Assembly (NCBI RefSeq): GCF_023330685.1
Contig: NZ_CP097128.1
Coordinates: 3,224,001-3,288,000, forward strand
Source of the DNA: Conexibacter sp. DBS9H8
Lineage (GTDB): Bacteria > Actinomycetota > Thermoleophilia > Solirubrobacterales > Solirubrobacteraceae
Reading direction: 5' to 3'
DNA: 64,000 nt
Translations under genes and position numbers: made by a program
Shown: positions 19,939 to 28,033 of the stretch, in pieces
Numbering within the stretch: position 1 is the first letter of the stretch
How the letters are laid out: each line of letters begins with the position of its first letter
The notes under the pieces: model-generated
What the model was told of the DNA's origin: nothing
Database searches by the model: none
What the model saw: the letters and a program-made list of their open reading frames with translations, nothing else

Positions 19939-21072
19939 TCAGACGGTGCTGGTGAGCCCGAGCGCCTCCTCCACCGGCACGTAGGGAACGCCGGCGACGG
20001 AGGCGACCGGCTCATAGGTGACCTGGCCGTGGGCGACGTTGACGCCCGCCCGCAGGCCGGGGGATCTCTGCACCGCCGCGACCGCACCGTGGTCGGCGAG
20101 GTCGAGCACGTAGGGCAGCGTCGCGTTCGTGAGCGCGTAGGTGGAGGTGATCGGCACCGCCCCGGGCATGTTCGCCACGCAGTAGTGGGTGATCCCGTCC
20201 ACGTCGTAGGTCGGGTGGGTGTGGGTCGTCGGGTGCGTCGTCTCAAAGCAGCCGCCCTGGTCGACGGAGACGTCGACGAGCACCGCCGAGGGCTTCATCA
20301 GGCCGAGCTGGGCCCGCGTGATCACATGCGGGGCCTTGGCCCCCTTGACGAGGACCGCGCCGATCACCAGGTCGGCCTCCGGGAGCGCCTCCTCGATCGC
20401 CAGGGTGGAGGCGAACACGGTGTCGGCGCGCCCGCCGAAGGCGATGTCAAGCTCCCGCAGGCGGTCGATGTTGCGGTCAAAGACGGTCACGGTCGCCTCC
20501 ATCCCGATCGCGATGAAGGCGGCGTTCATGCCGACGACGCCGCCACCGATCACGAGCACCCGCGCGGCCGGAACCCCGGGGACGCCCCCGATCAGGATCC
20601 CGCGGCCACCGAACGGCTTTTCGAGGATGAATGCGCCCGCCTGGGCGGCGAGCTTACCGGCCACCTCGCTCATGGGGGCGAGCAGCGGCAGCCGTCCGCG
20701 ACTGTCCTCAACGGTCTCATAGGCGATGCAGGTCGCGCCGCTGGCGGCGAGGCCGTGGGTCAGCTCGACGTCGGCGGCGAGGTGAAGGTAGGTGAACAGG
20801 AGGTGGTGGGGCTCGAGCATCGCCACCTCACCCGGCTGGGGCTCCTTGACCTTGACGATCATCTCCGCCTCCGCGAACACCGCCGCGGCATCCGGCAGGA
20901 TCCGGGCGCCCTGGGCGGTGTAGGCCTCATCCGACAGGGACGAGCCGAGGCCCGCGCCGGCCTGCACGAGCACCTCATGCCCGGCGTCGACGAGCTCACG
21001 CACGCCGGCCGGGGTGAGCGCGACCCGGTACTCGTCCGTCTTGATCTCACTGGGAACGCCGACCCTCGTCAT
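19939..21072 (-). CDS. ald: Alanine dehydrogenase
   Basis: Interconverts L-alanine and pyruvate plus ammonia with NAD. The 377-residue product is close to the usual 370. The substrate residues are seen as Lys76 in VKVKEP and His97 in TYLHLA; the NAD-binding motif VLVIGGGVVGMNAAF is near 175 and the catalytic Asp lies in VLVDVSVDQGGC. The gene is divergent from an Lrp/AsnC regulator 169 bp away, the classic ald-aldR layout. Alanine-responsive control of ald by that regulator is therefore likely. Confidence 0.96.
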   Translation of the reverse strand: MTRVGVPSEIKTDEYRVALTPAGVRELVDAGHEVLVQAGAGLGSSLSDEAYTAQGARILPDAAAVFAEAEMIVKVKEPQPGEVAMLEPHHLLFTYLHLAADVELTHGLAASGATCIAYETVEDSRGRLPLLAPMSEVAGKLAAQAGAFILEKPFGGRGILIGGVPGVPAARVLVIGGGVVGMNAAFIAIGMEATVTVFDRNIDRLRELDIAFGGRADTVFASTLAIEEALPEADLVIGAVLVKGAKAPHVITRAQLGLMKPSAVLVDVSVDQGGCFETTHPTTHTHPTYDVDGITHYCVANMPGAVPITSTYALTNATLPYVLDLADHGAVAAVQRSPGLRAGVNVAHGQVTYEPVASVAGVPYVPVEEALGLTSTV

Positions 21073-21241
21073 CGCAAACCTCTCCGCCGTGGTACGTGAA
21101 TGTCACAGTGATGGTGGGCTTCGGTCGGTGAATTCGCAAGCAAAGGCGTGGAATAATCACGTTTATGCACTTTATGGCCCCGCAGACAACTGAATCTGCG
21201 ACCACGCTCACCGATTCGGAAGTCACCCCGGGTCGGCCCCG
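21073..21241. promoter_or_regulatory. Divergent ald / Lrp-type regulator promoter region
   Basis: The spacer is visibly richer in A+T than its surroundings. It contains an imperfect palindrome (21147-21161, arms CGTGGAAT / ATCACG) of the kind bound by Lrp/AsnC proteins, and two TTTATG/CTTTATG stretches. It must hold the promoters of both genes and probably the operator for the regulator encoded on the right. Confidence 0.6.
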
Positions 21242-21721
21242 GTGAGCCCCGAGTCCCCCACCCTCGATGACGTCGACCTCGCCCTGATCAACCGGCTGAT
21301 GGAGGACGGCCGGGCGTCCTTCTCCGATCTCGGCAAGGCGGTGGGCCTCAGCCCCCACGGCGCGGCCGACCGGGTCCGACGACTGCAGCGCAACGGGGTG
21401 ATCACCGGCTTCAGCGCCCGGGTCGAACTCGCCAACGTCGGCCGAACCCTCGATGCCTTCATCGACGTGCGGCTCGCACCGAGCACGTCATCGGAGGCGT
21501 TCGAGAGCTTCGCCCTCGCCCTGGCGGCGGTGCGCGAGGTCGCCTTCGTCACCGGACGCTACGACTTCGAGCTGCGCGTCGCCTGCCGGGGCCCCGAGGA
21601 CCTCGACGCCACCGTCCGGGCGATCCGCCGTGAGGGCGGCGCGGCGGCGACGGAGACCCGCATCGTGATGCGGGCGACCGTCAGCGCCCAGCCGCTCCCG
21701 CTCAGCCGGACGGGGACCTGA
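21242..21721 (+). CDS. Lrp/AsnC-family transcriptional regulator
   Basis: A 159-residue protein starting at GTG. The N-terminal winged helix-turn-helix (about 8-55) contains GRASFSDLGKAVGLSPHGAA and VRRLQRNGVITGFSARV, typical of AsnC. A RAM/AsnC effector domain (about 65-150) follows, with the FVTGRYDFELRVAC strand. It is divergent from ald, so it most likely senses alanine and controls ald, as AldR does in mycobacteria. The symbol is not assigned because specificity cannot be read from sequence. Confidence 0.9.
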   Translation: MSPESPTLDDVDLALINRLMEDGRASFSDLGKAVGLSPHGAADRVRRLQRNGVITGFSARVELANVGRTLDAFIDVRLAPSTSSEAFESFALALAAVREVAFVTGRYDFELRVACRGPEDLDATVRAIRREGGAAATETRIVMRATVSAQPLPLSRTGT

Positions 21722-21759
21722 CGGGCCGCCTCCACGAGGTCGGAACGCCGGCCGCTCCA

Positions 21760-21782
21760 TTTACACATGACTCATGTGTAAA
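21760..21782. promoter_or_regulatory. Perfect 23-bp palindromic operator before the ferredoxin gene
   Basis: Two 11-bp arms (21760-21770 and 21772-21782) are exact inverted repeats around a single central C. The sequence TTTACACATGA and its complement is AT-rich in a very GC-rich setting. It ends 32 nt before the ferredoxin ATG and overlaps a possible -10 (TAAACT, 21779-21784), so a bound dimer would block transcription. The obvious candidate is the HTH regulator encoded two genes in. Confidence 0.8.
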
Positions 21783-21814
21783 CTCTGCGCACCCGCTGCC
21801 TCAAGGAGCCATCG

Positions 21815-22129
21815 ATGACCTACGTGATCGCAGAGCCGTGCATCGGCGTCAAGGACACCTCGTGCGTCGAGGTCTGCCCGGTCGACTGCATCCACCCCAC
21901 ACCCGGCGAGCCGGGCTACGGGGAGGCAGAACAGCTGTTCATCGACCCGGAGGAGTGCATCGACTGTGACGCGTGCGTGGAGGCGTGTCCGGTCGACGCC
22001 ATCTTCGCGGAGGACCAGCTGCCGCCGCAGTGGCGTCACTACGCCCAGATCAACGCCGACCATCGGGCCGGTGCCGGCGCCCGTCCCCCGGACATGGTTT
22101 TCCTCGTCTCAGTGTGCAAGCCTCGATGA
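21815..22129 (+). CDS. fdxA: Seven-iron (3Fe-4S + 4Fe-4S) ferredoxin, FdxA type
   Basis: A soluble low-potential electron carrier of 104 residues. Cys9, Cys17, Cys21 and Cys25 lie in the first cluster region, where the spacing lacks the second Cys of a standard 4Fe motif, as in 7Fe ferredoxins. Cys48, Cys51, Cys54 and Cys58 ([11 protein letters not shown]) form the 4Fe-4S site. AAGGAG lies 6 nt before the ATG. It is the first gene of a three-gene operon with overlapping stop/start codons and follows the perfect palindrome. Confidence 0.95.
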   Translation: MTYVIAEPCIGVKDTSCVEVCPVDCIHPTPGEPGYGEAEQLFIDPEECIDCDACVEACPVDAIFAEDQLPPQWRHYAQINADHRAGAGARPPDMVFLVSVCKPR

Positions 22130-22827
22130 CGATGGACATTCCAATCCGCCCCGGGGACGCGCTGGCCCAGCCGACGCGGGCGCGCGCGTTCGCGCTCCTC
22201 GGCACGCTGAGACGCCCCGCCAGCACCGAGGAGCTGGCCGAGGAGCTCGGACTGCATCCCAACGGCGTCCGCCTGCACCTCGAGCGCCTGCACGCCGCGG
22301 GCCTCGTCGACCGTCGCCGGGAGCGGATCGCGCGCGGACGTCCCCGTGACACCTGGGCGATCAGCCCGGACGCCCAGCCCGCCGGTGATCCACCGACCGG
22401 GTATGCGGAGCTGTCGCGGTGGCTCGTGGGCTCGCTGGTCGCAACCGGCGCGCAGGTGGACGACATGGAGGCGGTCGGGCGCCGGATCGGGCGGGGGCTG
22501 GCGGGCGAGCACGACAGTGCAGGCACCGTCGAACAGCAGCTGTTCGACATCCTGGCCGCGCTGGGATTCGCTCCCGAACGTGAACCGCTGGGCCAGGACC
22601 GGCTCGTCTACCGGCTCCGCAACTGCCCGTACCGAGAAGCCGTCTACGAACGCCAGCCGCTCGTGTGCGGGCTCCACCGCGGATTGACCAGCGGGCTGCT
22701 GGAGACCCTCGATCCGGATACGCGCCTCGTCGGCTTTGAGCCTCAGGATCCCGGCTCGGCCGGCTGCCTGATCCGGGTGCGCGGCCCGCTCGCCCGGCAG
22801 GCGCCCGCAGTCGAGGAGACGCCGTGA
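22126..22827 (+). CDS. HTH regulator with Fe-S-type cysteine motif (SufR/ArsR-like)
   Basis: A 233-residue DNA-binding protein. The N-terminal winged helix (about 14-75) reads [20 protein letters not shown] then [16 protein letters not shown]. The C-terminal domain carries Cys167 (NCPY), Cys181, His184 and Cys214, a C-x13-C-x2-H-x29-C pattern like the cluster-ligating cysteines of SufR-family regulators, so it probably holds an iron-sulfur cluster sensing O2, NO or iron status. Its ATG overlaps the fdxA stop (ATGA) and its stop overlaps the hemerythrin GTG. Autoregulation through the upstream palindrome is inferred. Confidence 0.8.
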   Translation: MTMDIPIRPGDALAQPTRARAFALLGTLRRPASTEELAEELGLHPNGVRLHLERLHAAGLVDRRRERIARGRPRDTWAISPDAQPAGDPPTGYAELSRWLVGSLVATGAQVDDMEAVGRRIGRGLAGEHDSAGTVEQQLFDILAALGFAPEREPLGQDRLVYRLRNCPYREAVYERQPLVCGLHRGLTSGLLETLDPDTRLVGFEPQDPGSAGCLIRVRGPLARQAPAVEETP

Positions 22828-23354
22828 AGCGCACCGAGGCTCTGGCGATCCTCTCACGCGATCATCATCAGGCGCTGTTTGTCGCACACAGGCTACGGCG
22901 CGCCACCGCGGAAACGGTCCGCGAGGAGCGCCGACGTTTTCTCGACTTCTGGCTCCGCGACGGACGCCGCCATTTCCGGCTCGAGGAGGAGTTGCTGCTG
23001 CCCGCCTACGCCGTCCACGGCGATGCTCACCATCCGCTGGTCCTGCAGGTGCTCGGCGACCACGTCGCGATCCGCGCACAGGCCGACCAGCTCGCCCGGG
23101 CGCCAGATCCGAACCCCGATCGACTGCACGACCTCGGCGCGACCCTGTCAGAGCACGTGCGTCTGGAGGAGCGCCAGCTGTTTGCGGTCATCGAAGCGGC
23201 CATCCCCGCCGATGAGCTGCTGGACCTCGCGCACGCGCTGGAGCGCACCGAGCGCTCCGACGAGCTGGACGAGTCACGGTTCATGATCCAGGAGAGTCTC
23301 CACCACGGCCGGCCGGAAGGTCCTCCGCGGCCCGTCAGGAGGGATCGAGGCTGA
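22824..23354 (+). CDS. Hemerythrin-like HHE-domain protein
   Basis: A 176-residue four-helix protein that should bind a di-iron centre. Candidate ligands are the His pair in SRDHHQAL (14-15), the HFRLEEELLLPAY helix, LGDHVAIR and LSEHVRLEERQLF, in the order expected of hemerythrin HHE domains. Such proteins bind O2 or NO or handle iron. It is the third gene of the ferredoxin operon, its GTG overlapping the regulator stop (GTGA). The extra C-terminal 25 residues are basic and overlap the convergent aminotransferase by 20 bp; the true stop is fixed by sequence. Confidence 0.9.
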   Translation: MKRTEALAILSRDHHQALFVAHRLRRATAETVREERRRFLDFWLRDGRRHFRLEEELLLPAYAVHGDAHHPLVLQVLGDHVAIRAQADQLARAPDPNPDRLHDLGATLSEHVRLEERQLFAVIEAAIPADELLDLAHALERTERSDELDESRFMIQESLHHGRPEGPPRPVRRDRG

Positions 23355-24615
23355 GCTGGGCGGCCTCGGCGACGGCGTCGAGGGAGGTGGCGAGCGTCTC
23401 GACGATCAGGTCGATGTGGGCGGTGCTCGCCGTCAGTGGCGGGGACACCGCCAGCCCGGTGGCGAGCGGCCGGACGATCAGGCCGCGCTCGCGGGCGGCG
23501 TGGAACACCTCTGCGACGACGGTGGGCCGCTCGGTGCGTGCCTCCTCACGGAGGTCGATCGCCGCGAGGAAACCGAGGCCGCCACGGGCCTCGCTGACGA
23601 GCGGATGCTCGGTGAGGGAGCTCATCGCCGCAAACAGCGGCCCCTCGAGCTCTCGGGCGCGGTCGAGCAGGTGCTCGCGACCGAGGATCTCGAGGTTGGC
23701 GAGCGCGGCGGCGGCACAGGTGGGATGGCCGGCATAGGTCGCCCCGTGCCGGAAGATCGGGCCGTCGGAGGCGAAGAACGGTTCGGCGACCGCCTCGGAG
23801 ATGAGCACGCCGCCGAGGGGCAGATAGCCGCTCGTCACGCCCTTGGCGAAGGTGACCATGTCCGGATCCAATCCGAGCCGCTCGAACCCGTACCAGCTGC
23901 CGAGACGGCCAAATCCGCAGATGACCGCGTCCACGATGAACAGGGCGCCGTAGCGGTGACAGAGCTCCTGAACGCCCTGCAGGTATCCGGGCAGCGGCGG
24001 GTACAGGCCCCCGGCGCCGATCACCGGTTCGGAGATGACCGCCGCGACCCGCTCGGGGCCGATCTCCTGGAAGGCGGCCTCGAGCGCCTCCAGCGAGTCC
24101 CGGGGCACCTGGGTCGTCTCCGCCACCGGCGGACCGAAGCCCTCGCGGTTGGCGGGGATTCCCGACGCGGCGGTCCCCCAGCCGTGGGTGCCGTGGTAGC
24201 CGGCGCTGCGACTGATCACATGGAGGCGGTCGGCCTCCCCGCGGGCGGCGAAGAAGCGGCGGGCGAGCTTGAGCGCGGTGTCGACGCTGTCACCGCCGCC
24301 GCTGGTGAGGAAGACCCGCCAGTCATCGCCGGGGGCGAGGTCGACGAGACGTTCGCACAGGGTGATCGCCGGACGGTTGGAGAAGTCGCCGAAGGTCGAG
24401 TAGGACTCGAGCTTGGCCGCCTGGGCGGCGATCGCCTCGGCGATCTCCCGGCGTCCGTGCCCGACCATCGCGTACCACAGCGCGGCGGTGCCGTCGAGGT
24501 AGCGGTTGCCCTGCTCGTCCCAGACCCAGACGTCCTCTCCGTGGTCGATGACGAGCTCACTGGAGCGGACCGACCCCATCGCGGCGAAGGGGTGCCAGAA
24601 CTTCGTGTCAGTCAT
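23335..24615 (-). CDS. Class III aminotransferase (omega-amino acid type)
   Basis: A PLP-dependent transaminase of 426 residues. Seen are WHPFAAMGS near the start, the cofactor block TSGGGDSVDTALKLARR, the Asp in FIVDAVICGFGRLG that holds the PLP pyridine, and the Schiff-base lysine in TFAKGVTSGYLPLGG. It resembles both the omega-amino acid:pyruvate and BioA-like subfamilies; no biotin genes are nearby. It is the third gene of a minus-strand run after another class III aminotransferase and a PucR regulator, suggesting use of an amine or omega-amino acid as nitrogen source. Substrate is unknown. Confidence 0.88.
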   Translation of the reverse strand: MTDTKFWHPFAAMGSVRSSELVIDHGEDVWVWDEQGNRYLDGTAALWYAMVGHGRREIAEAIAAQAAKLESYSTFGDFSNRPAITLCERLVDLAPGDDWRVFLTSGGGDSVDTALKLARRFFAARGEADRLHVISRSAGYHGTHGWGTAASGIPANREGFGPPVAETTQVPRDSLEALEAAFQEIGPERVAAVISEPVIGAGGLYPPLPGYLQGVQELCHRYGALFIVDAVICGFGRLGSWYGFERLGLDPDMVTFAKGVTSGYLPLGGVLISEAVAEPFFASDGPIFRHGATYAGHPTCAAAALANLEILGREHLLDRARELEGPLFAAMSSLTEHPLVSEARGGLGFLAAIDLREEARTERPTVVAEVFHAARERGLIVRPLATGLAVSPPLTASTAHIDLIVETLATSLDAVAEAAQLSLDPS

Positions 24616-24790
24616 TGCTGGTTCACCCTCCTGAGGTGGCCACGGGCTTGCCGGTCCCGTCCCACCCTAGAAGCCGAGCGGGCGTCCGCCAAGGCCCGAC
24701 GGGCGCTTTGGCGTGTCGGTGGCGAGGTTTTCAGACATCGCGGCAGGCGTGGGCGTGCCCGGTTGGCCAGGACGGTTCCCGCCGGCTCGT

Positions 24791-26374
24791 TCAGTTGACC
24801 AGCTCGCGCCCGCGCAGGGCGAGCCAGAACTCGATCCGGTCACGGGCGAGACTGAGGTCGCGGCCGGTCAGCTCCTCCACCCGTTTGATCCGGTAGCGGA
24901 GCGTGTGACGGTGGCAGTAGAGCCGCTTGGCCGCCCGCTCCCACTGGCCGTTCTCTTCGATGAACGCCTCCAGGGAGCGGATCAGCTCGCCGCCGTAGTG
25001 ACCGTCGGAGCGCTCGATCGCCCCGAGCACCGAGTCACAGAACAGGGCGAGAGCGGCGTCCTCCTGCAGCGACAGGAGCAGCTGGTAGGAGCCGAGATCC
25101 CGGTAGGTCGCCACACGCGGGGCGGTCAGGGTCGCCGTCGTCCCGGACGGGCCGGTGCCGGAGCGGGCGGTGGTCGGGTGGCCGTTGGGGTCGAGTCCGA
25201 GGGTGACGCTCTCAAGCGCACAGCGCGCCTCATGGAACGCCCGGCGGGTCCGCTCGACCTCCACCGTGCGGCCCACCCCGACGACGCCGTCGACCCGGGC
25301 GGCGACCTGTTCGGCGAGCCGGATCAGGTCGTCATCCTCCCGCCCGGGCACGAGCGCGCAGACGAGGTTGTCGTGCCGGGCGACCAGTCCCCGCTCCCCC
25401 TCCGCACGGAGGGCGCCGCCGAGGTCGGCTGTGCTGACAAGCACCGCGAGCGAGCTGGCGAGCCCGAATGGAGCGAGGCGGCGGGCAAGCTCCGCCGTCG
25501 GCAGCTCGGCGGCGAGGACGGCGCTGAGGACGTCCCCGGCAAGGCGCCGTTCGGTGTCGTCGGCCACCCGGCTGCGCAGCAGCTCAAGCCCGACGATCGT
25601 CATCGCCTGGCGCAGCACGAGCCGGTCAAAGTCGCTGAGCGCGGCGGCGTCCTTGATCGCCACCAGCCACGCCTCCGGTGGGGCCTGCCCGGCGCCGTCC
25701 CCGGCGACCGCCAGCGCGAGCGCCCGGCTCGGATCTTCCAACCCCGGCCGGAACGGACCACCGTCACGCCGGCGGATCCGCGCCCGCAGCTCGGCGGTGA
25801 CCGTGGCGATCACGTCCGCGTCCGCGGGCGCCCGATACCCGTGCTCGGCGAGAGCCTCGCCGCGGCGGTCAAAGACGAGGATCCGGGCCTCCAGCAGCGT
25901 CGCGAGCGCCGCCGCGACCGCGCCGAGACCACGCTGGGACAGGACGATCCGCTCAAGCCGCTCCTGGGCGGCCAACGCCCGGCGCAGGAGGGCGTACTGC
26001 TCGTTGACGAGCCGGGAGAAGGCGGCCTCGGTGATCGCGATGAAGGGGACGTCGTAGGCGACCTCAAACAGCGGCAGGTCGCGGTCGGCGGCGGCGGCGA
26101 CCATCGCCTCAGGCACCTCGGCGTAACCGAACCCGGTCGCGAACCCGAGCGCGGCGATCTGATGGTCGGCGAGCAGGTTGATGTAGGCGGTCTGCTGCGC
26201 GGCCGTGGTGAGCGGGATGAGCCCGTTGACGAGCAGCACCTCACCTCCCGCCAACCACGGGGTCGGGTCGGCGAGCTCGGAGATGTGGACCCAGCGGATC
26301 GGCCGGTCGAGTCCGGCGTGACCGGCCAGCACACTCACGTTGAGGTCCGAGAGCAGCTCCCGGACGGTCAGCAT
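24791..26374 (-). CDS. PucR-family transcriptional regulator
   Basis: The protein has 527 residues from the ATG at 26374, which has AGGAG 7 nt upstream; an in-frame GTG at 26404 is less likely. An N-terminal PucR domain (about 1-120, MLTVRELLSDLNVSVLAGH, then VHISELADPTPWL) is followed by a GGDEF-like central region and a C-terminal HTH_30 (NGQWERAAKRLYCHRHTLR, then YRIKRVEELTG). PucR proteins activate purine, amine and omega-amino acid catabolism. It lies between two aminotransferases on the same strand, most likely regulating them. The upstream aminotransferase ends 44 nt away. Confidence 0.92.
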   Translation of the reverse strand: MLTVRELLSDLNVSVLAGHAGLDRPIRWVHISELADPTPWLAGGEVLLVNGLIPLTTAAQQTAYINLLADHQIAALGFATGFGYAEVPEAMVAAAADRDLPLFEVAYDVPFIAITEAAFSRLVNEQYALLRRALAAQERLERIVLSQRGLGAVAAALATLLEARILVFDRRGEALAEHGYRAPADADVIATVTAELRARIRRRDGGPFRPGLEDPSRALALAVAGDGAGQAPPEAWLVAIKDAAALSDFDRLVLRQAMTIVGLELLRSRVADDTERRLAGDVLSAVLAAELPTAELARRLAPFGLASSLAVLVSTADLGGALRAEGERGLVARHDNLVCALVPGREDDDLIRLAEQVAARVDGVVGVGRTVEVERTRRAFHEARCALESVTLGLDPNGHPTTARSGTGPSGTTATLTAPRVATYRDLGSYQLLLSLQEDAALALFCDSVLGAIERSDGHYGGELIRSLEAFIEENGQWERAAKRLYCHRHTLRYRIKRVEELTGRDLSLARDRIEFWLALRGRELVN

Positions 26375-26418
26375 CGGCCCACTCCTCCCGCCGGGCTCCC
26401 CCACCGCACCCGCGGGCG

Positions 26419-27819
26419 CTAGTGGCCGAGGACTTTCATCCGCTCGCCCGCCTCGATCAGGATCGGTGTGAGGATCGCCTCGATCTCCTCGAACTGCTCG
26501 GGCCCGGCGATGAGCGGCGGCGAGAGCTGGATCACCGGGTCACCGCGGTCGTCGGCGCGGCAGATGAGACCGTGACGGTAGAGCTCCCCGGAGAGGAAGC
26601 CACGCAGCAGCGTCTCGGACTCGGCGTCATCGAAGGACGCCTTGGTGTCCTTGTCCTTGACGAGCTCGATCGCGTGGAAGTAACCGGCGCCGCGGACGTC
26701 GCCGACGATCGGCAGCGCCTTGAGGCGGCCGAGCATCGCGCCGAACACCGGCTCGTTCGCGCGCACGTTCTCGAGGATCTGCTCGTTCTCGAACGCGGCG
26801 ATGTTCGCGAGGGCGACGGCGGAGGCGATCGGGTGCCCGCCGAAGGTGATCCCGTGGGCGAAGGAGTTCGTCCCGGACAGGAACGGCTCGGCGACCCGGT
26901 CGGAGCAGATCAGGGCGCCCATCGGCGCGTAGGAGGAGGTGATCCCCTTGGCGGTGGTGATCATGTCCGGGGCATAGTCGTAGCGCTGGGCGCCGAACCA
27001 CTCGCCGAGGCGACCCCACGCGCAGATCACCTCGTCAGAAATGAGCAGCACGTTGTAGAAGTCACAGATCTCGCGGACCCGCTGCCAGTACCCCTCCGGC
27101 GGGGTGAAGCATCCGCCCGCGTTCTGAACCGGCTCCATGATCACCGCGGCGACCGTCTCCGGGCCCTCGAACTCGATCCGCGCAGCGACGGCCTCGGCCA
27201 GTTCGGAGGGGTGGTGGCCCTCCGGCAGGCGGTACAGGTTCGTGTTGGGGACATGGCAGCCGCCCGGGGCGAGCGGTTCGAACGGGGTCCGCAGGCCGGT
27301 CACGCCGGTCGCGGCGAGCGCCCCGAGGCTCGTACCGTGGTAGGCGACCTCCCGGGCGATGAACTTCGTCTTCAGCGGGTTGCCGGTGAGCTTGTGGTAC
27401 TGGCGGGCGAGCTTGAGCGCCGACTCCACCGCTTCTGATCCGCCGCTGGTGAAGAAGACCCGGTTGAGGTCGCCGGGGGCGAGGGAGGCGATCTTCGTCG
27501 CCAGTTCGATCGAGCGCGGGTGGGCGTAGGACCAGTTGGTGAAGAAACCGAGGTCGCGCGCCTGGTCGGCGCCCGCCTGGGCGATGTCGGCGCGGCCGTG
27601 ACCGATGTTGACGCAGAACAGGCTGGAGAGGGCGTCGAGGTAGCGCTTGCCGTGCTCGTCATAGACGTAGCAGCCGTCGCCCTTGACGATGATCGGGATC
27701 TCGTGGGCGTCGTCGTAGCCGCCCATCCGGGTGAAATGCATCCACAGGTGCCGGCGGGCCTGCTCCTGCAGGCTCATCGTCTGCCCGGCAGACGTGGGGT
27801 TCTCGACTGTCGCTGACAT
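26419..27819 (-). CDS. Class III aminotransferase (beta-alanine/GABA-type)
   Basis: A 466-residue PLP enzyme of the aspartate aminotransferase fold type I, class III. It shows VYDEHGKRYLDALSSLFCVNIGHGR, here split as VYDEHGKRYLDALSS and FCVNIGHGR, the cofactor block FTSGGSEAVESALKLARQY, LISDEVICAWGRLGEW with the PLP Asp, and the lysine in TTAKGITSSYAPMGA. It is the first gene of the aminotransferase/PucR/aminotransferase run, and its leader contains a two-part hairpin. Relatives act on beta-alanine, GABA, putrescine or taurine; a choice cannot be made here. Confidence 0.9.
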   Translation of the reverse strand: MSATVENPTSAGQTMSLQEQARRHLWMHFTRMGGYDDAHEIPIIVKGDGCYVYDEHGKRYLDALSSLFCVNIGHGRADIAQAGADQARDLGFFTNWSYAHPRSIELATKIASLAPGDLNRVFFTSGGSEAVESALKLARQYHKLTGNPLKTKFIAREVAYHGTSLGALAATGVTGLRTPFEPLAPGGCHVPNTNLYRLPEGHHPSELAEAVAARIEFEGPETVAAVIMEPVQNAGGCFTPPEGYWQRVREICDFYNVLLISDEVICAWGRLGEWFGAQRYDYAPDMITTAKGITSSYAPMGALICSDRVAEPFLSGTNSFAHGITFGGHPIASAVALANIAAFENEQILENVRANEPVFGAMLGRLKALPIVGDVRGAGYFHAIELVKDKDTKASFDDAESETLLRGFLSGELYRHGLICRADDRGDPVIQLSPPLIAGPEQFEEIEAILTPILIEAGERMKVLGH

Positions 27820-27850
27820 TGTGTGTTCTCCAGACCTCGGGCCGCGCTGG

Positions 27851-27891
27851 GCGGGACCGTGGGCGACTCAGATCGCCCTCAGAGGTCCCGC
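27851..27891 (-). promoter_or_regulatory. Two-storey hairpin in the aminotransferase leader
   Basis: An outer perfect 8-bp stem (27851-27858 / 27884-27891) encloses an inner perfect 6-bp stem (27861-27866 / 27873-27878) with a 6-nt loop, separated by small internal loops. It begins 32 nt upstream of the aminotransferase ATG. No U-tract follows. It may be a cis-acting RNA or an extended operator. It matches no riboswitch I recognise. Confidence 0.5.
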
Positions 27892-28033
27892 GTTCCTTCG
27901 ACGTTCCGTACAAGCGTAGTCGACAGTTTGGGGACCATCCCATGGCCGCTCGGCACGTTCACCGCGAACCGCCTTGTACGAATCGGCGTGTGCGGCTCCG
28001 TGCGGGATGTCCGCGCCCGGTCCGCCACGGTGC

